A stretch of 9,600 bases of DNA from Spirochaetales bacterium (GCA_023136785.1 JAGLQP010000041.1:1-9600); one strand, 5' to 3'; shown: positions 1-8,517, counted from the first letter of the stretch. The notes: a model not told the origin generated them from the letters alone. Made by a program: numbers and translations.

Positions 1-327
1 ATGACCAACATGCCCGAAGCCAAACTCGCGCGTGAGGCAGAGATTTGCTACGCGACGGTGGCGATGGTGACGGACTACGACTGTTGGAAGGACGCGGAAC
101 AGAGCGTCAGCGTGGAGATGATCCTCAAGGTGATGAATGAAAACACAAAATCCATCCAGAAATTGATTCCCTCGATCGTGTCGGCTCTGAGTTCCCGAAG
201 CGACTGCACCTGTCGCCGGGCAGCGGCCGGCGTCTTTGTGACCGATTCCGCCCTGATTCCCTATCAAACGAAGCGAAAGCTTTGGGCCTTCTACGGCAAG
301 TACTGGAAGAAACTGCTGCCACCGTAG
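1..327 (+). CDS. mtnP: S-methyl-5'-thioadenosine phosphorylase, C-terminal part (5' end outside window)
   Basis: This enzyme cleaves 5'-methylthioadenosine with phosphate to adenine and 5-methylthioribose-1-phosphate, in methionine salvage and polyamine by-product recycling in the cytosol. The visible 108 residues match the C-terminal third of the family. The segment from residue 1 (MTNMPEAKLAREAE) leads into ICYATVAMVTDYDCW, whose aspartates D25 and D27 correspond to human MTAP D220 and D222 next to the purine. The same register puts the first ATG at the substrate-contacting methionine (human M196), so this ATG is internal and not a start codon. The gene begins left of the window. The tail beyond residue 60 is less conserved and ends in a basic, aromatic stretch. 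It converges on apbE with 11 bases between the stop codons. The DYDCW motif favours MTAP over general purine nucleoside phosphorylase, though an MTIP-type substrate preference cannot be excluded. Confidence 0.93.
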   Translation: MTNMPEAKLAREAEICYATVAMVTDYDCWKDAEQSVSVEMILKVMNENTKSIQKLIPSIVSALSSRSDCTCRRAAAGVFVTDSALIPYQTKRKLWAFYGKYWKKLLPP

Positions 328-338
328 GCCGGAAACCT

Positions 339-1349
339 TCACTCCTGCCCGAAGCGAAGCGAGTCCACCTCGATGGGAAAGCCTTTGGTCTTCCAGGCGG
401 TCAGATTTCCGTCCTCTTCCGCTATGAGAAGACCTTCGGCATCCGGAAATTCCTCCAGCAGTTTCAATCCTCGCTCAGGCCCGAGAACGAACGCAGCCGT
501 GGACAGGGCATCGGCTACCTCACATGTTGGGGCGATTACGGTGACTGAGGCAACCTGCCCGGCCGGATAGCCGCTGCGGGGATCGAGGATGTGGTGGTAG
601 CGCTTGCCCCCCGATTCAAAGAAACGTTCGTAATCACCTGAAGTCACCATGGCGATCCGTGAATCCTTCTCTCCCAGGGGTATCACACCCAAGACGGCCT
701 GGCTTTCCCGCGGGTGGCGCACGGCGATCCGCCACAGGGTTTCCCCCTGTTTCACTCCGGAGACCAGAATATCCCCTCCCGCATCGATGAGAAAATCTTT
801 AAAACCCCGTTCGTAGAGATAGCCGGAGATCAGATCGACGACAGCACCCTTGGCGATTCCCCCCAGGTCTAGCCCAAAACCTTCGGGAATGCGGACCGTT
901 CCCTCTTTGTCTATCACTACTTTCGAGAAATCCACCCTCCTGCGAGCGGAATCGATCTGCTCATCGGTGGGAAGACTTCCACCTCCGTCGAAAGCCCAAA
1001 GATCCGTCAGGGCGAGGATCGTGGGATCGAAGGCGCCATCGCTGAGTACAGCAATCCTCTGAGCCGTTTTCAGCACCTCCAACACCTCTCCAGGCGGCTT
1101 TCCTCCTCCTTCACGGTTCAGCTTGCCAATCGAGCTGTCCTTCTGCCGATGATCGAACTCCCACGCTTTCCTGTCTGCAAAATCGAACAAATCCTGCCAG
1201 TCCGGCGGCCGCTGACTGGAGACAAGGACCGTCAGAGTGCTCGACATGGAAAAGCGGGTCTCCCGATGCACGGACGGCCGGCAGGAAACAAGGGCTGTAC
1301 AGAGTAGGATCACGAACAGAAGATGACGGGGAAATCGGGGCAAATTCAA
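339..1349 (-). CDS. apbE: FAD:protein FMN transferase, ApbE/Ftp family lipoprotein
   Basis: ApbE uses FAD to attach FMN covalently to threonine or serine of target proteins such as RnfG/NqrC-type subunits, outside the cytoplasmic membrane. The 336-residue product begins with a basic stretch and a hydrophobic segment (about residues 10-20) ending in the lipobox LVSC. Cys23 is the expected lipidation site. Family motifs follow in order: GAFDPT (105-110), DLGGIAKG (161-168), DAGGDI (189-194), TSGDYERFF (236-244), HHILDPRSGYPA (252-263) and ADALSTA (279-285). D280 and T284 have the four-residue spacing of the Mg2+ ligands in treponemal Ftp. Treponemal homologues also include FAD pyrophosphatases, so that activity is possible here. 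The start is TTG at 1349. It is preferred because it gives a complete signal peptide and has a GGAG site 8 bases upstream; the next Met (residue 35) would remove the signal. No target flavoprotein gene lies in the window. Confidence 0.95.
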   Translation of the reverse strand: MNLPRFPRHLLFVILLCTALVSCRPSVHRETRFSMSSTLTVLVSSQRPPDWQDLFDFADRKAWEFDHRQKDSSIGKLNREGGGKPPGEVLEVLKTAQRIAVLSDGAFDPTILALTDLWAFDGGGSLPTDEQIDSARRRVDFSKVVIDKEGTVRIPEGFGLDLGGIAKGAVVDLISGYLYERGFKDFLIDAGGDILVSGVKQGETLWRIAVRHPRESQAVLGVIPLGEKDSRIAMVTSGDYERFFESGGKRYHHILDPRSGYPAGQVASVTVIAPTCEVADALSTAAFVLGPERGLKLLEEFPDAEGLLIAEEDGNLTAWKTKGFPIEVDSLRFGQE

Positions 1350-1357
1350 AGCCTCTT

Positions 1358-1361
1358 CTCC
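1358..1361 (-). promoter_or_regulatory. Ribosome binding site of apbE
   Basis: On the minus strand GGAG is followed by 8 bases (AAGAGGCT) and then the TTG start of apbE. This site is what supports choosing the non-ATG start. A second purine run, AAGAGG, lies closer but only two bases from the TTG. Confidence 0.55.
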
Positions 1362-1380
1362 GGAGTTACAACGGAACTCC
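1362..1380. repeat. Short inverted repeat in the apbE leader
   Basis: GGAGTT (1362-1367) and AACTCC (1375-1380) are perfect inverted copies separated by 7 bases. In apbE mRNA this would form a small hairpin directly upstream of the GGAG site. It lacks a T-run, so it is not a typical terminator. A tandem GGATAC pair follows at 1385-1396. Either could be an operator or chance. Confidence 0.3.
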
Positions 1381-1426
1381 TGAAGGATACGGATACGAGC
1401 GCCTAGATAAAAACGTTGCCGTTTGC

Positions 1427-1455
1427 TTGAAAATTAGCGATTTACCTTCTAATAT
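1427..1455 (+). promoter_or_regulatory. Sigma-70-type promoter candidate for the era-addBA operon
   Basis: TTGAAA (1427-1432, 5 of 6 matches to TTGACA) is separated by exactly 17 bases from TAATAT (1450-1455, 4 of 6 matches to TATAAT). Transcription would start near 1462 and give a leader of about 100 bases before the GTG chosen for era. The stretch is AT-rich relative to the flanking genes and sits in the divergent gap between apbE and era. The -35 box coincides with the TTG that opens the longest era reading frame, which argues against that TTG as the start codon. I found only poor matches for a promoter facing apbE. Confidence 0.5.
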
Positions 1456-1564
1456 TCAAGCCAACATCCGTGTTGTAACAGCACACGGCAGGCGTTTGAA
1501 ATTCGTAAGCTTTCAGGATCTTCGGTGGGCTTGCAGCAGTATTAGTAACGTAACAGAAAAAAGA

Positions 1565-2440
1565 GTGAAGTCATCTTTCGTTGGTCTTATAGGAAGACCC
1601 TCTTGTGGAAAATCAACTTTGATCAATCGGATCTGCGGACACAAGGTGTCCATAATCTCTCCAGTACCGCAGACTACGCGTAACCGCGTTCGGGGTATAT
1701 ACAACGATCAGCAGGGACAGCTGGTATTTGTGGACACCCCGGGCTTTCACCTGTCGGATAAGAGAATAAATCGTCATCTCAAGGAGCTGGCGACAAAGAC
1801 TCTCTACGAGGTCGAGGTAGTGCTGTATCTCATCGATGTCACCCGTCCTCCCGGGGAGGAAGAGGAGGCTCTGATCAATCTGCTGCGTGGTTTTGAGGAG
1901 CGATTGATCGTTGCCTTGAACAAGATCGACATAAGCGACACCCACGCAGCCAGGATACGGGAGGAACTTACCTCGGCTATGGACGAGCCAGGGATTCACC
2001 TGATCTCCGCTCTGACCGGACAGGGGGTCGACGCTCTGCTGCAGGCCATCTGGGACCGAGCTCCCGAGGGCGAACGTATGTATCCCGAGGACTACTACAC
2101 AGACCAAAGCCCGGACTTCCGAATCGCCGAGATCATTCGGGAGAAGGCGATCCTGCAGACCAGACAGGAAGTTCCCCACTCCCTATACGTGGATATCAGC
2201 GACATGGAGATGAAAGATAGAGACCGCTACCTCTGGGTGCGCGGATTCATCTACGTAGAGAGAGAATCCCAGAAGGGAATCGTCGTGGGAAAGGGCGGAG
2301 AAAAAATAAAAACCATCATCCGGGAAGCCGAACAGGAGTGCAACCAGCTGTTCCCCTACGAAGTCAAGCTCGATATCCGTGTAAAAGCCAGACCCAAGTG
2401 GCGAAAAGACGAGGGGCTGCTGACAAGGATTATCAACTAG
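1565..2440 (+). CDS. era: GTPase Era, 16S rRNA-binding ribosome assembly factor
   Basis: Era binds the 3' end of 16S rRNA and assists 30S subunit maturation in the cytoplasm. With the GTG start at 1565 the product is 291 residues, close to the usual ~300. The GTPase motifs are G1 GRPSCGKS (10-17), QTTR in the switch region (36-39), DTPG (57-60), NKID (119-122) and SAL (148-150). The linker MYPEDYYTD and a C-terminal KH domain with GKGG (242-245) and the basic RVKARPKW segment complete the family layout. G1 has Ser-Cys where most Era proteins have Asn-Val. In-frame TTG codons at 1427 and 1496 would add 46 or 23 residues with no resemblance to Era known to me, and 1427 overlaps a promoter -35 box. 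The weak point of GTG 1565 is the lack of a clear ribosome binding site. It is the first gene of the presumed era-addB-addA unit. Confidence 0.93.
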   Translation: MKSSFVGLIGRPSCGKSTLINRICGHKVSIISPVPQTTRNRVRGIYNDQQGQLVFVDTPGFHLSDKRINRHLKELATKTLYEVEVVLYLIDVTRPPGEEEEALINLLRGFEERLIVALNKIDISDTHAARIREELTSAMDEPGIHLISALTGQGVDALLQAIWDRAPEGERMYPEDYYTDQSPDFRIAEIIREKAILQTRQEVPHSLYVDISDMEMKDRDRYLWVRGFIYVERESQKGIVVGKGGEKIKTIIREAEQECNQLFPYEVKLDIRVKARPKWRKDEGLLTRIIN

Positions 2441-2453
2441 AGCATTACGGCCT

Positions 2454-5141
2454 GTGTTTATCTCAAACCTTATCCGAGATAAGATCGAAGATCCGAATAC
2501 CTGCTTTGTTTTCCCCTCGGAGGTAACGGCCCGCTTCTGGTGTAGGTACGCCTTGCGTACAACCCGCCGAAGGTCGGTAGCACTTACACGTTTTCTTTCC
2601 TGGGATCAATTCAAAGAGAGCTGCTTTCACTATCCTGCGGAACGTAGGCCGGTGGACAGGGCCGTTCGTATGCTGTTTCTATATGAACAGTTGGAACGAA
2701 ACAGCCGCGCTCCTTATCTCCGACAGATCATTCCAACACGGTACTGCCACGATTCGCTGGTGTTTCTTGAAAGCTTGCAGCGTCTTCTACCCGTCCTGCA
2801 CCGTATCGAAAGCCTCCGGACCGGTTGGCCGGATTTCAGCAGGGACAAGCTCGGAGATCTCGAGAATCTGTACGCCAAGTACAGGACCTTCCTTGCCAAT
2901 GCGGAGCTCTTCGAACCGAACTACGAGCGCCCTCGCTTTCAGCCGGGAGAAAGAACCTACCTTCTCTTTTTTCCCGAGCTGATCGAAGATTTCCCAGAGT
3001 TTGCTGACCTGGTCGCCCAACAGGCTCAAGCAACCTGTGTACCTATTCCCGAGGAGGTGCGGGAACGCACCGCTGTTCAGGTGTTTGAAACAATCCCTCA
3101 GGAAATCCGTACAACAATGCTGCGGGTCGCAAAACTGCTCGACGCTGGGAGCGATCCCCACGGTATCATCCTGACCGTAGGGGAGCTGGACGAAGTGGAG
3201 CCACTGCTCAGGCGGGATGCGGAGCTCTTCGCCATCCCTCTGCAGATTCATCGGGGCAAACCCCTCTTCGATTTTCCTCAAGCAAAGTTCTTTCAAAAAA
3301 TTTTCTCAAGCGCTGAGTCCTCTTTCAGCGTTGCCGCAATGAAGGATCTCCTGCTCTGTCGTTCGCTTCCGTGGAAGCAAGAGGGTCTGTGCCATGGCTT
3401 GATCCGGCTCGCCCTGGATAGTCGGATTGTACGGAACACAGCCGTTGCAGACAGCTGGCGCTTGAGCATTGAATCAGCTCGGCGGAACGGGAATCCCCGA
3501 AACCTACCTTTAGGGCGCATATCCGGTTTTTACTCCACCTTAAAGAATCAGATCATGAAGATTGCCGATGCCGAGAGCTTCAGCGACTTAAAAAACAGCC
3601 TGATCTCCTTCAGCGCTTCGTTCCTAGATCTGACCCGCCTGAACGAGGAGGAGCTGAAGATCTTCCAGTTTACACTGGACAGCCTCGAGGAACTCGACTG
3701 GGCGAGCGAATTCGTGTCCGTTCCACATCCTTCAGTCTTTCGTATCTGGTGGATCTACCTACACCAGCGTCTGTACGTGCCGAGGCAAAACACCCCGGGC
3801 ATCTCCGTATACCCCTACAGGGTGAGCGAGGGAATGTATCCGGAACAGCACTTCGTGATCAACGCCTCTCAATGGGCAACGAGCCATACACCTCGTCGTT
3901 ATCCCTTTCTGGGGCTTCACGAAGAGCAGTATCTAGGCGATGTCCAGAGAGACCTCTCGGCGGCTCATCTGCTGCTCTACAGCCACAGCGGAGAGAAGGT
4001 TTCCTTCAGCTACGCCCGTAGGGATTTCCTACGATCAAACCTGCCGCCGCCGCTTTTCCTCAAAGCTTGCATCGCGGCGGAGACGCCGAAACAGTCGGAA
4101 CATCCGGACCCTTATGATCTGGAACGGAACGCCTGGATCGAGGGAAACACCTTTCCTCTACAGCCGATTCAGCGGGAGGGCTACCTCTCGGCATCGATTG
4201 GGGCGCTGGCTGCGAAGAGGATCGACGTCACCTCCCATCAACTGCAGGACAAGAGGCTCATCCACACACTTCAGGGCCGGTTAAGAAACGAGGAGGGTAG
4301 ATTTCGGATCAACGCTACCGCGTTGGAGCGGTTCAGCCTCTGCCCCTTCCAATTCCTCTTCGAACACCTCCTTGGGGTGGGCATGGAGGAGTACGAGCCG
4401 ATGATGATCGATCCGCGGGAGTTTGGGATCCTCATGCACAGAGTACTGCAGGCATTCTTCCACCAACTGGTGGAGTCGGAGGCTCAGGGAAAACTGTTCC
4501 CGGATCGGCGGCAGGAGTACCGTGAACGGATCAGAAGCATAGCTTCGAAAACCTGCATCGCTTTTCGGGGGAAAAACCCTGCGCTTCTGGAGCCGATCTG
4601 GGCAGAGATACGGCGCCGGATTGAAGAGCTGGCACTGACTTTCCTCGATGTTGATTTCGCCGTGATGTCTGAGGAGCAAACACAAGGCTGCGAGATCCAG
4701 CTCCAGGTTTTGCTTTCCGACATCGATTCTCTGCTTGTCGGGAAGATCGATCGGATAAATCACAACCCTACCGGGTACACGGTCGTAGATTACAAGAAAA
4801 AGCACGTACCGAACAAAGCAGACATCTTCTCCGATGAACCCGTGTCGATGCAGATGCCCTTCTACATATATCTAATGAATGAAAATAATCTTCCTGTTTC
4901 GCGGGCGGCGTTTTACTCATTTGAAAATGGGCGCTATCACTTCGTGTTCGGGGGACCGCGGACAAACATGGCGGACAGAGACAGTATCGACAGGAGCATC
5001 GAGCTGGTGAAGGAGCGGATCTTCAGAATGCGGGACAGAATCCTTTCGGGGGATTTCAGAATCGAAAAGTCTTCCCGGGTGCAGTGCAGCCGTTGCCGGC
5101 TCCGAGAGATCTGTCGACATCACTACCCTCTGGAAGCTTAG
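2454..5141 (+). CDS. addB: AddB-type nuclease subunit (PD-(D/E)XK / RecB nuclease domain, iron-sulfur cysteines)
   Basis: This is predicted to be the B subunit of an AddAB helicase-nuclease that resects double-strand breaks for RecA-dependent repair. Its C-terminal third is a RecB-family nuclease. Cys630 (in CPFQF) opens the domain, H662 lies in GILMH, D766 in GKIDR, D779 and K781 in DYK, and QMPFY follows. The 13-residue spacing D766 to D779, and DxK itself, match RecB D1067, D1080 and K1082. C878, C881 and C887 (CX2CX5C) plus Cys630 reproduce the four-cysteine iron-sulfur pattern of Bacillus AddB. The N-terminal ~600 residues contain no Walker A motif; they probably form a degenerate, non-ATPase helicase-like scaffold. 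At 895 residues it is much shorter than Bacillus AddB (~1,160). The start is GTG, 13 bases after the era stop and without a clear ribosome binding site, which suggests translational coupling. It lies 4 bases before its partner gene. Confidence 0.85.
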   Translation: MFISNLIRDKIEDPNTCFVFPSEVTARFWCRYALRTTRRRSVALTRFLSWDQFKESCFHYPAERRPVDRAVRMLFLYEQLERNSRAPYLRQIIPTRYCHDSLVFLESLQRLLPVLHRIESLRTGWPDFSRDKLGDLENLYAKYRTFLANAELFEPNYERPRFQPGERTYLLFFPELIEDFPEFADLVAQQAQATCVPIPEEVRERTAVQVFETIPQEIRTTMLRVAKLLDAGSDPHGIILTVGELDEVEPLLRRDAELFAIPLQIHRGKPLFDFPQAKFFQKIFSSAESSFSVAAMKDLLLCRSLPWKQEGLCHGLIRLALDSRIVRNTAVADSWRLSIESARRNGNPRNLPLGRISGFYSTLKNQIMKIADAESFSDLKNSLISFSASFLDLTRLNEEELKIFQFTLDSLEELDWASEFVSVPHPSVFRIWWIYLHQRLYVPRQNTPGISVYPYRVSEGMYPEQHFVINASQWATSHTPRRYPFLGLHEEQYLGDVQRDLSAAHLLLYSHSGEKVSFSYARRDFLRSNLPPPLFLKACIAAETPKQSEHPDPYDLERNAWIEGNTFPLQPIQREGYLSASIGALAAKRIDVTSHQLQDKRLIHTLQGRLRNEEGRFRINATALERFSLCPFQFLFEHLLGVGMEEYEPMMIDPREFGILMHRVLQAFFHQLVESEAQGKLFPDRRQEYRERIRSIASKTCIAFRGKNPALLEPIWAEIRRRIEELALTFLDVDFAVMSEEQTQGCEIQLQVLLSDIDSLLVGKIDRINHNPTGYTVVDYKKKHVPNKADIFSDEPVSMQMPFYIYLMNENNLPVSRAAFYSFENGRYHFVFGGPRTNMADRDSIDRSIELVKERIFRMRDRILSGDFRIEKSSRVQCSRCRLREICRHHYPLEA

Positions 5142-5145
5142 GAAC

Positions 5146-8100
5146 ATGATTCATACCTTCGACGAGAAACAGACCGAGGCTGTCCTGCTTGAGAAAAACT
5201 CTGTGGTCATGGCGGGGGCGGGATCCGGAAAGACCTCTGTGATTTCCGAGCGTTACTGCCGGCTGCTGGAAAAAAAGGGTATTGGGGTCAAAAGTTTACT
5301 GGCACTTACCTTCACGCAAAAGGCTGCAGCGGAGATGTACGAACGCATCTACAACCGACTTCTTCAGGCACCCGCTGAATTGCAGAAGCATCTCGAATCC
5401 TTCGAACAAGCACAGATTTCCACCCTGGACAGTTTCTGCGCCGAAATCGTAAGCAACACCTGCGATCGGTTCGGTCTTCCGCAGGATTTCCGCTACGACG
5501 AACAGGCCGTCGGCCGGATCGCTGAACAGGTAAGCCTGGAGTTCCTGTTGGAAAACCTGGGAAACCCGGTGATGCAGGAACTGCTCCATATCCATGGCTT
5601 CGAGACCCTCTGGAAGGATCTGTTCGCCGACTTGGCGCGAAACCATCTCCACTTGCCCGGAGAAAACGATTTTCCCGCCATGGTCCGTGCCCAAATTGAT
5701 CGCTGCCGGGCGGATCTGAAGAGCGAGCTTCGAACAGTCCGCGACCTGATCGATCAGATTTTGAAGCTTGATCCCCGCACTGTTTCGATTCAACGGACCC
5801 AGGTTACCCTTACCGGGTTCGAGAGCGTATCCCGCCACCTGGCGGAACACCGTTACACAGATGCGGAGGAGCACCTATCCCGTCTAGTTCTTCGCAAACC
5901 CGGCGGACGGGGCGCCGAGGATATCGAGCGCTTGAAAGGCTTGATCGACGGTATCAGGCCGGCTCTCAAGAACCTGAGTACGTTGGCTTCAACCCTGTCG
6001 CAGGAGAAAACTCTTCTCGGATTTTTCTCTCTCCTCGAGGATTTCACACAACGCTTCGTAGAAAAAAAACGAACTCTCGGCCTGGTTACTTTTCAGGACG
6101 TCGAAAAACTCGCTGTCCAAGCCCTGATTCGGGACAAGCCTCTCAGACAGTTCTACAAGAACAGATATCGCTACATCATGATAGACGAGTTCCAGGACAA
6201 CAACCGGCTGCAGAAGGATCTTCTGTTTCTCCTGGCGGAAAAACTCGATTCTCTGGACGAAGGGGTGCCGCTGGGCCGTGATCTGGAACCGGATAAGCTG
6301 TTTTTCGTCGGGGACGAGAAACAATCGATATATCGATTCAGGGGCGCTGAGGTCAGCGTGTTCAAAACTCTCCGTGATGAGCTTACGAAGGTCGGCGGGA
6401 GCACCGTCGATCTGGATCGCAATTACCGCAGCGAATCCGGGTTGATCGAATTTGTAAACACCGTATTTTCCGTAGTGATGGCCGATGCCAAGTCTGACTA
6501 TGAAGCCCGCTACCAAAGAATGCGAAAGGGTGGTGCTGACAGCTCTTTTAGGCCGCAAATCCACCTGTTCTACGGAAGCAATGAGGCAAGTTTCGAGCAA
6601 AGTCAGACATTCCTTACTGCCAACCTGGCCGAGGCGCATTCCGTGGTTCGCTTCATTCACGAGACCGTAGAAAAACAAAACCTGTCTGTGGCCTCGGCTG
6701 AGGGAATCCGCCCGGCAACCTACGACGACTTCGCCGTACTGTTGCGATCGACGAGCAACCAGATACATTTCGAACGTATGTTCCGGCACTTCGGCGTACC
6801 CTACAGCACGGACAACCTTCGAAGTCTTTTCACCGAGGCGCCGATAAATGATTTTTACCTCTGGCTGCAGCTGGCCATCTATCCGGAAGATCGGGCAGCC
6901 TACGCAGGAACCCTTCGGTCTCCTTTCGTGAACATCTGTGATGAAAACCTCTTACGTTTCATGCTCACTGAAAAAAACGGGCAAAGATCTGATCGAGAGC
7001 CGGATCGGCAACTTTTCTTAAAGCTCGACTCCTTCGAACTGGGCGAGGAGGATCGAAGACGATTGGAGAAGGGTAGAGAAATCTACACCTTCCTCCGTGA
7101 ATCTGCGGATCGAGTGCCAATTGCCGAGCTGTTTCACAGTCTTTGGTACCGCTTCGGCTACCGCTACACGATCCTCCGAAATCCCCAAAACCACAACTAC
7201 CTCGAATATTACGACTACATGATCAAGTTGGCCGAACGAGCCGATCGACAGGGAGACAGCCTGGCGGTTTTCCTCGAATTCTTGCGCCAAAATCTCGGTA
7301 GGTACGAGCGACTCGATGATCTTCCGGTTCTCAAGCCCCGATTGCCCGGCGTCCAGCTTCTTACCATTCACAGATCCAAGGGTCTCGAGTTCCCGATCGT
7401 GGTGCTCGCCGATATGGGCAGCATCGGCAGACACCGCCGCGACTTAAAGCCCTACTACATTTCCTCGCAGTACGGTATCACCGTCAATCTCGGCTCACAG
7501 AACTACTTCACCGACATCGGCGAAAAGGAATCGGATAAGGAAGATCTGGCGGAGATCAAGCGGCTGCTCTACGTTGCTCTCACCCGGGCTCAAGCCCATC
7601 TCGTTCTTGCCGGCACTCACAAACAGAAAAACCGACAGACCCCCAGAGCCCACCTGAACCTGCTCCTCCGTGGATTGGGTCTTGGTGAGGATACCCTTGT
7701 CGACGGATCGACATCCCACAATGCGCCCTATCAGCTCACGATTCACAAGATCGAAGCACCACCGATGGAGCGGTTATTTGGCGGGGAGCGGCCTGAAACA
7801 ACCGGGCCGCTCAAGCTTCGGGATGTGATGTATCAAAGAAAACCGATCCAACGACAGGTACTTCGCCGGGAAGTTTCGGTAACTGAAGTTTGCCGGCATC
7901 TGGACCCGCTGCTCGAACAGAGACGGAAGGGTGCGGGTTTGAACACGGCAACCAGGAACCTCCCCTCCACAGAAGCGGATATTCTGGTGAGGGAACACCG
8001 TCTCGAGCCCCGCTTCGGAACTCTGACCCATCGTCTCCTCGACCTGTGGAGCCGGAGTCCCGCCGGGCCTCCTCCGGAACCTGAGTGGATGCGCACAGGT

Positions 8101-8508
8101 GTTCCGAAAGAGTACAGAGACGTGCTGTTTTCCAGCGCCGTCACACTTTGCCGTAAATTCTTTTCTTCCGAGCTGGGAGCTCTCGCCCTCCAGGCGAGGC
8201 GCATCGACAGAGAACTGCCCTTTCTGTACTTATTCGAGGATGGCCGGAACCCCCTGTACATCAGCGGCCAGATCGACATGGCCTTCGAATGCAAGGACCA
8301 TCTGTATCTTATTGATTTTAAAACGGATCGTATCTACAAACCCGGCGAACACGATGCACAGTTGGGGCTCTATCGTTTGGCGATAAAGGAGCAGACGGAG
8401 AAAGAGATCTTGACCTTCCTGTTTCTGCTGCGCAGCGGCGAAGCGATTCGATCCGACGAGCGGCTCGATCTGATAGAACTGGTCGGGGAGGTTCGGCATC
8501 TACTGTAG
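5146..8508 (+). CDS. addA: AddA-type UvrD-family helicase-nuclease (ATP-dependent exonuclease subunit A)
   Basis: This is the motor subunit of the predicted AddAB enzyme: an SF1A 3'-5' DNA translocase fused to a RecB-type nuclease. In the 1,120-residue product the helicase motifs are complete: Q motif around Q9, Walker A AGAGSGKT (23-30), Walker B IDEFQD (346-351), motif III VGDEKQSIYRFRG (388-400), motif IV NYRS (426-429), motif V TIHRSKGLEF (740-749) and motif VI LLYVALTRA (807-815). The C-terminal nuclease site has H962 (GTLTHR), D1044 (GQIDM), D1057 and K1059 (DFK), then QLGLYRLA. The spacing D1044 to D1057 is 13 residues, as in RecB and in the partner upstream. The ATG at 5146 lies 4 bases after the addB stop; GGAAG about 9 bases upstream is a plausible ribosome binding site inside the addB end. 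Complete nuclease sites in both subunits fit AddAB better than RecBCD. Confidence 0.92.
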   Translation: MIHTFDEKQTEAVLLEKNSVVMAGAGSGKTSVISERYCRLLEKKGIGVKSLLALTFTQKAAAEMYERIYNRLLQAPAELQKHLESFEQAQISTLDSFCAEIVSNTCDRFGLPQDFRYDEQAVGRIAEQVSLEFLLENLGNPVMQELLHIHGFETLWKDLFADLARNHLHLPGENDFPAMVRAQIDRCRADLKSELRTVRDLIDQILKLDPRTVSIQRTQVTLTGFESVSRHLAEHRYTDAEEHLSRLVLRKPGGRGAEDIERLKGLIDGIRPALKNLSTLASTLSQEKTLLGFFSLLEDFTQRFVEKKRTLGLVTFQDVEKLAVQALIRDKPLRQFYKNRYRYIMIDEFQDNNRLQKDLLFLLAEKLDSLDEGVPLGRDLEPDKLFFVGDEKQSIYRFRGAEVSVFKTLRDELTKVGGSTVDLDRNYRSESGLIEFVNTVFSVVMADAKSDYEARYQRMRKGGADSSFRPQIHLFYGSNEASFEQSQTFLTANLAEAHSVVRFIHETVEKQNLSVASAEGIRPATYDDFAVLLRSTSNQIHFERMFRHFGVPYSTDNLRSLFTEAPINDFYLWLQLAIYPEDRAAYAGTLRSPFVNICDENLLRFMLTEKNGQRSDREPDRQLFLKLDSFELGEEDRRRLEKGREIYTFLRESADRVPIAELFHSLWYRFGYRYTILRNPQNHNYLEYYDYMIKLAERADRQGDSLAVFLEFLRQNLGRYERLDDLPVLKPRLPGVQLLTIHRSKGLEFPIVVLADMGSIGRHRRDLKPYYISSQYGITVNLGSQNYFTDIGEKESDKEDLAEIKRLLYVALTRAQAHLVLAGTHKQKNRQTPRAHLNLLLRGLGLGEDTLVDGSTSHNAPYQLTIHKIEAPPMERLFGGERPETTGPLKLRDVMYQRKPIQRQVLRREVSVTEVCRHLDPLLEQRRKGAGLNTATRNLPSTEADILVREHRLEPRFGTLTHRLLDLWSRSPAGPPPEPEWMRTGVPKEYRDVLFSSAVTLCRKFFSSELGALALQARRIDRELPFLYLFEDGRNPLYISGQIDMAFECKDHLYLIDFKTDRIYKPGEHDAQLGLYRLAIKEQTEKEILTFLFLLRSGEAIRSDERLDLIELVGEVRHLL

Positions 8509-8517
8509 TGTCCTGGC

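Noticed and set aside
1..3. ATG at the window edge as a start codon for a 108-residue protein
   Set aside because: The alignment register places it at an internal, substrate-contacting methionine of methylthioadenosine phosphorylase, so the gene begins before the window.
282..548. 88-codon plus-strand frame overlapping the mtnP end and antisense to apbE
   Set aside because: It overlaps two well-supported genes and has no domain similarity that I recognise.
1404..1432. Minus-strand promoter for apbE using TTTCAA and TATCTA at 17-base spacing
   Set aside because: Each box matches the consensus at only about three of six positions, so it is not distinguishable from chance.
1613..2179. Long open frame on the minus strand opposite era (188 codons)
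   Set aside because: It lies wholly antisense to the well-supported era gene, its translation shows no recognisable domain, and no ribosome binding site stands out.
5296..5874. 192-codon open frame on the minus strand opposite addA
   Set aside because: It is a shadow of the addA N-terminal region with no independent support.
5989..6789. 266-codon open frame on the minus strand opposite addA
   Set aside because: It covers strongly conserved helicase motifs on the other strand and its translation resembles no family. Open antisense frames are expected from the codon bias of addA.
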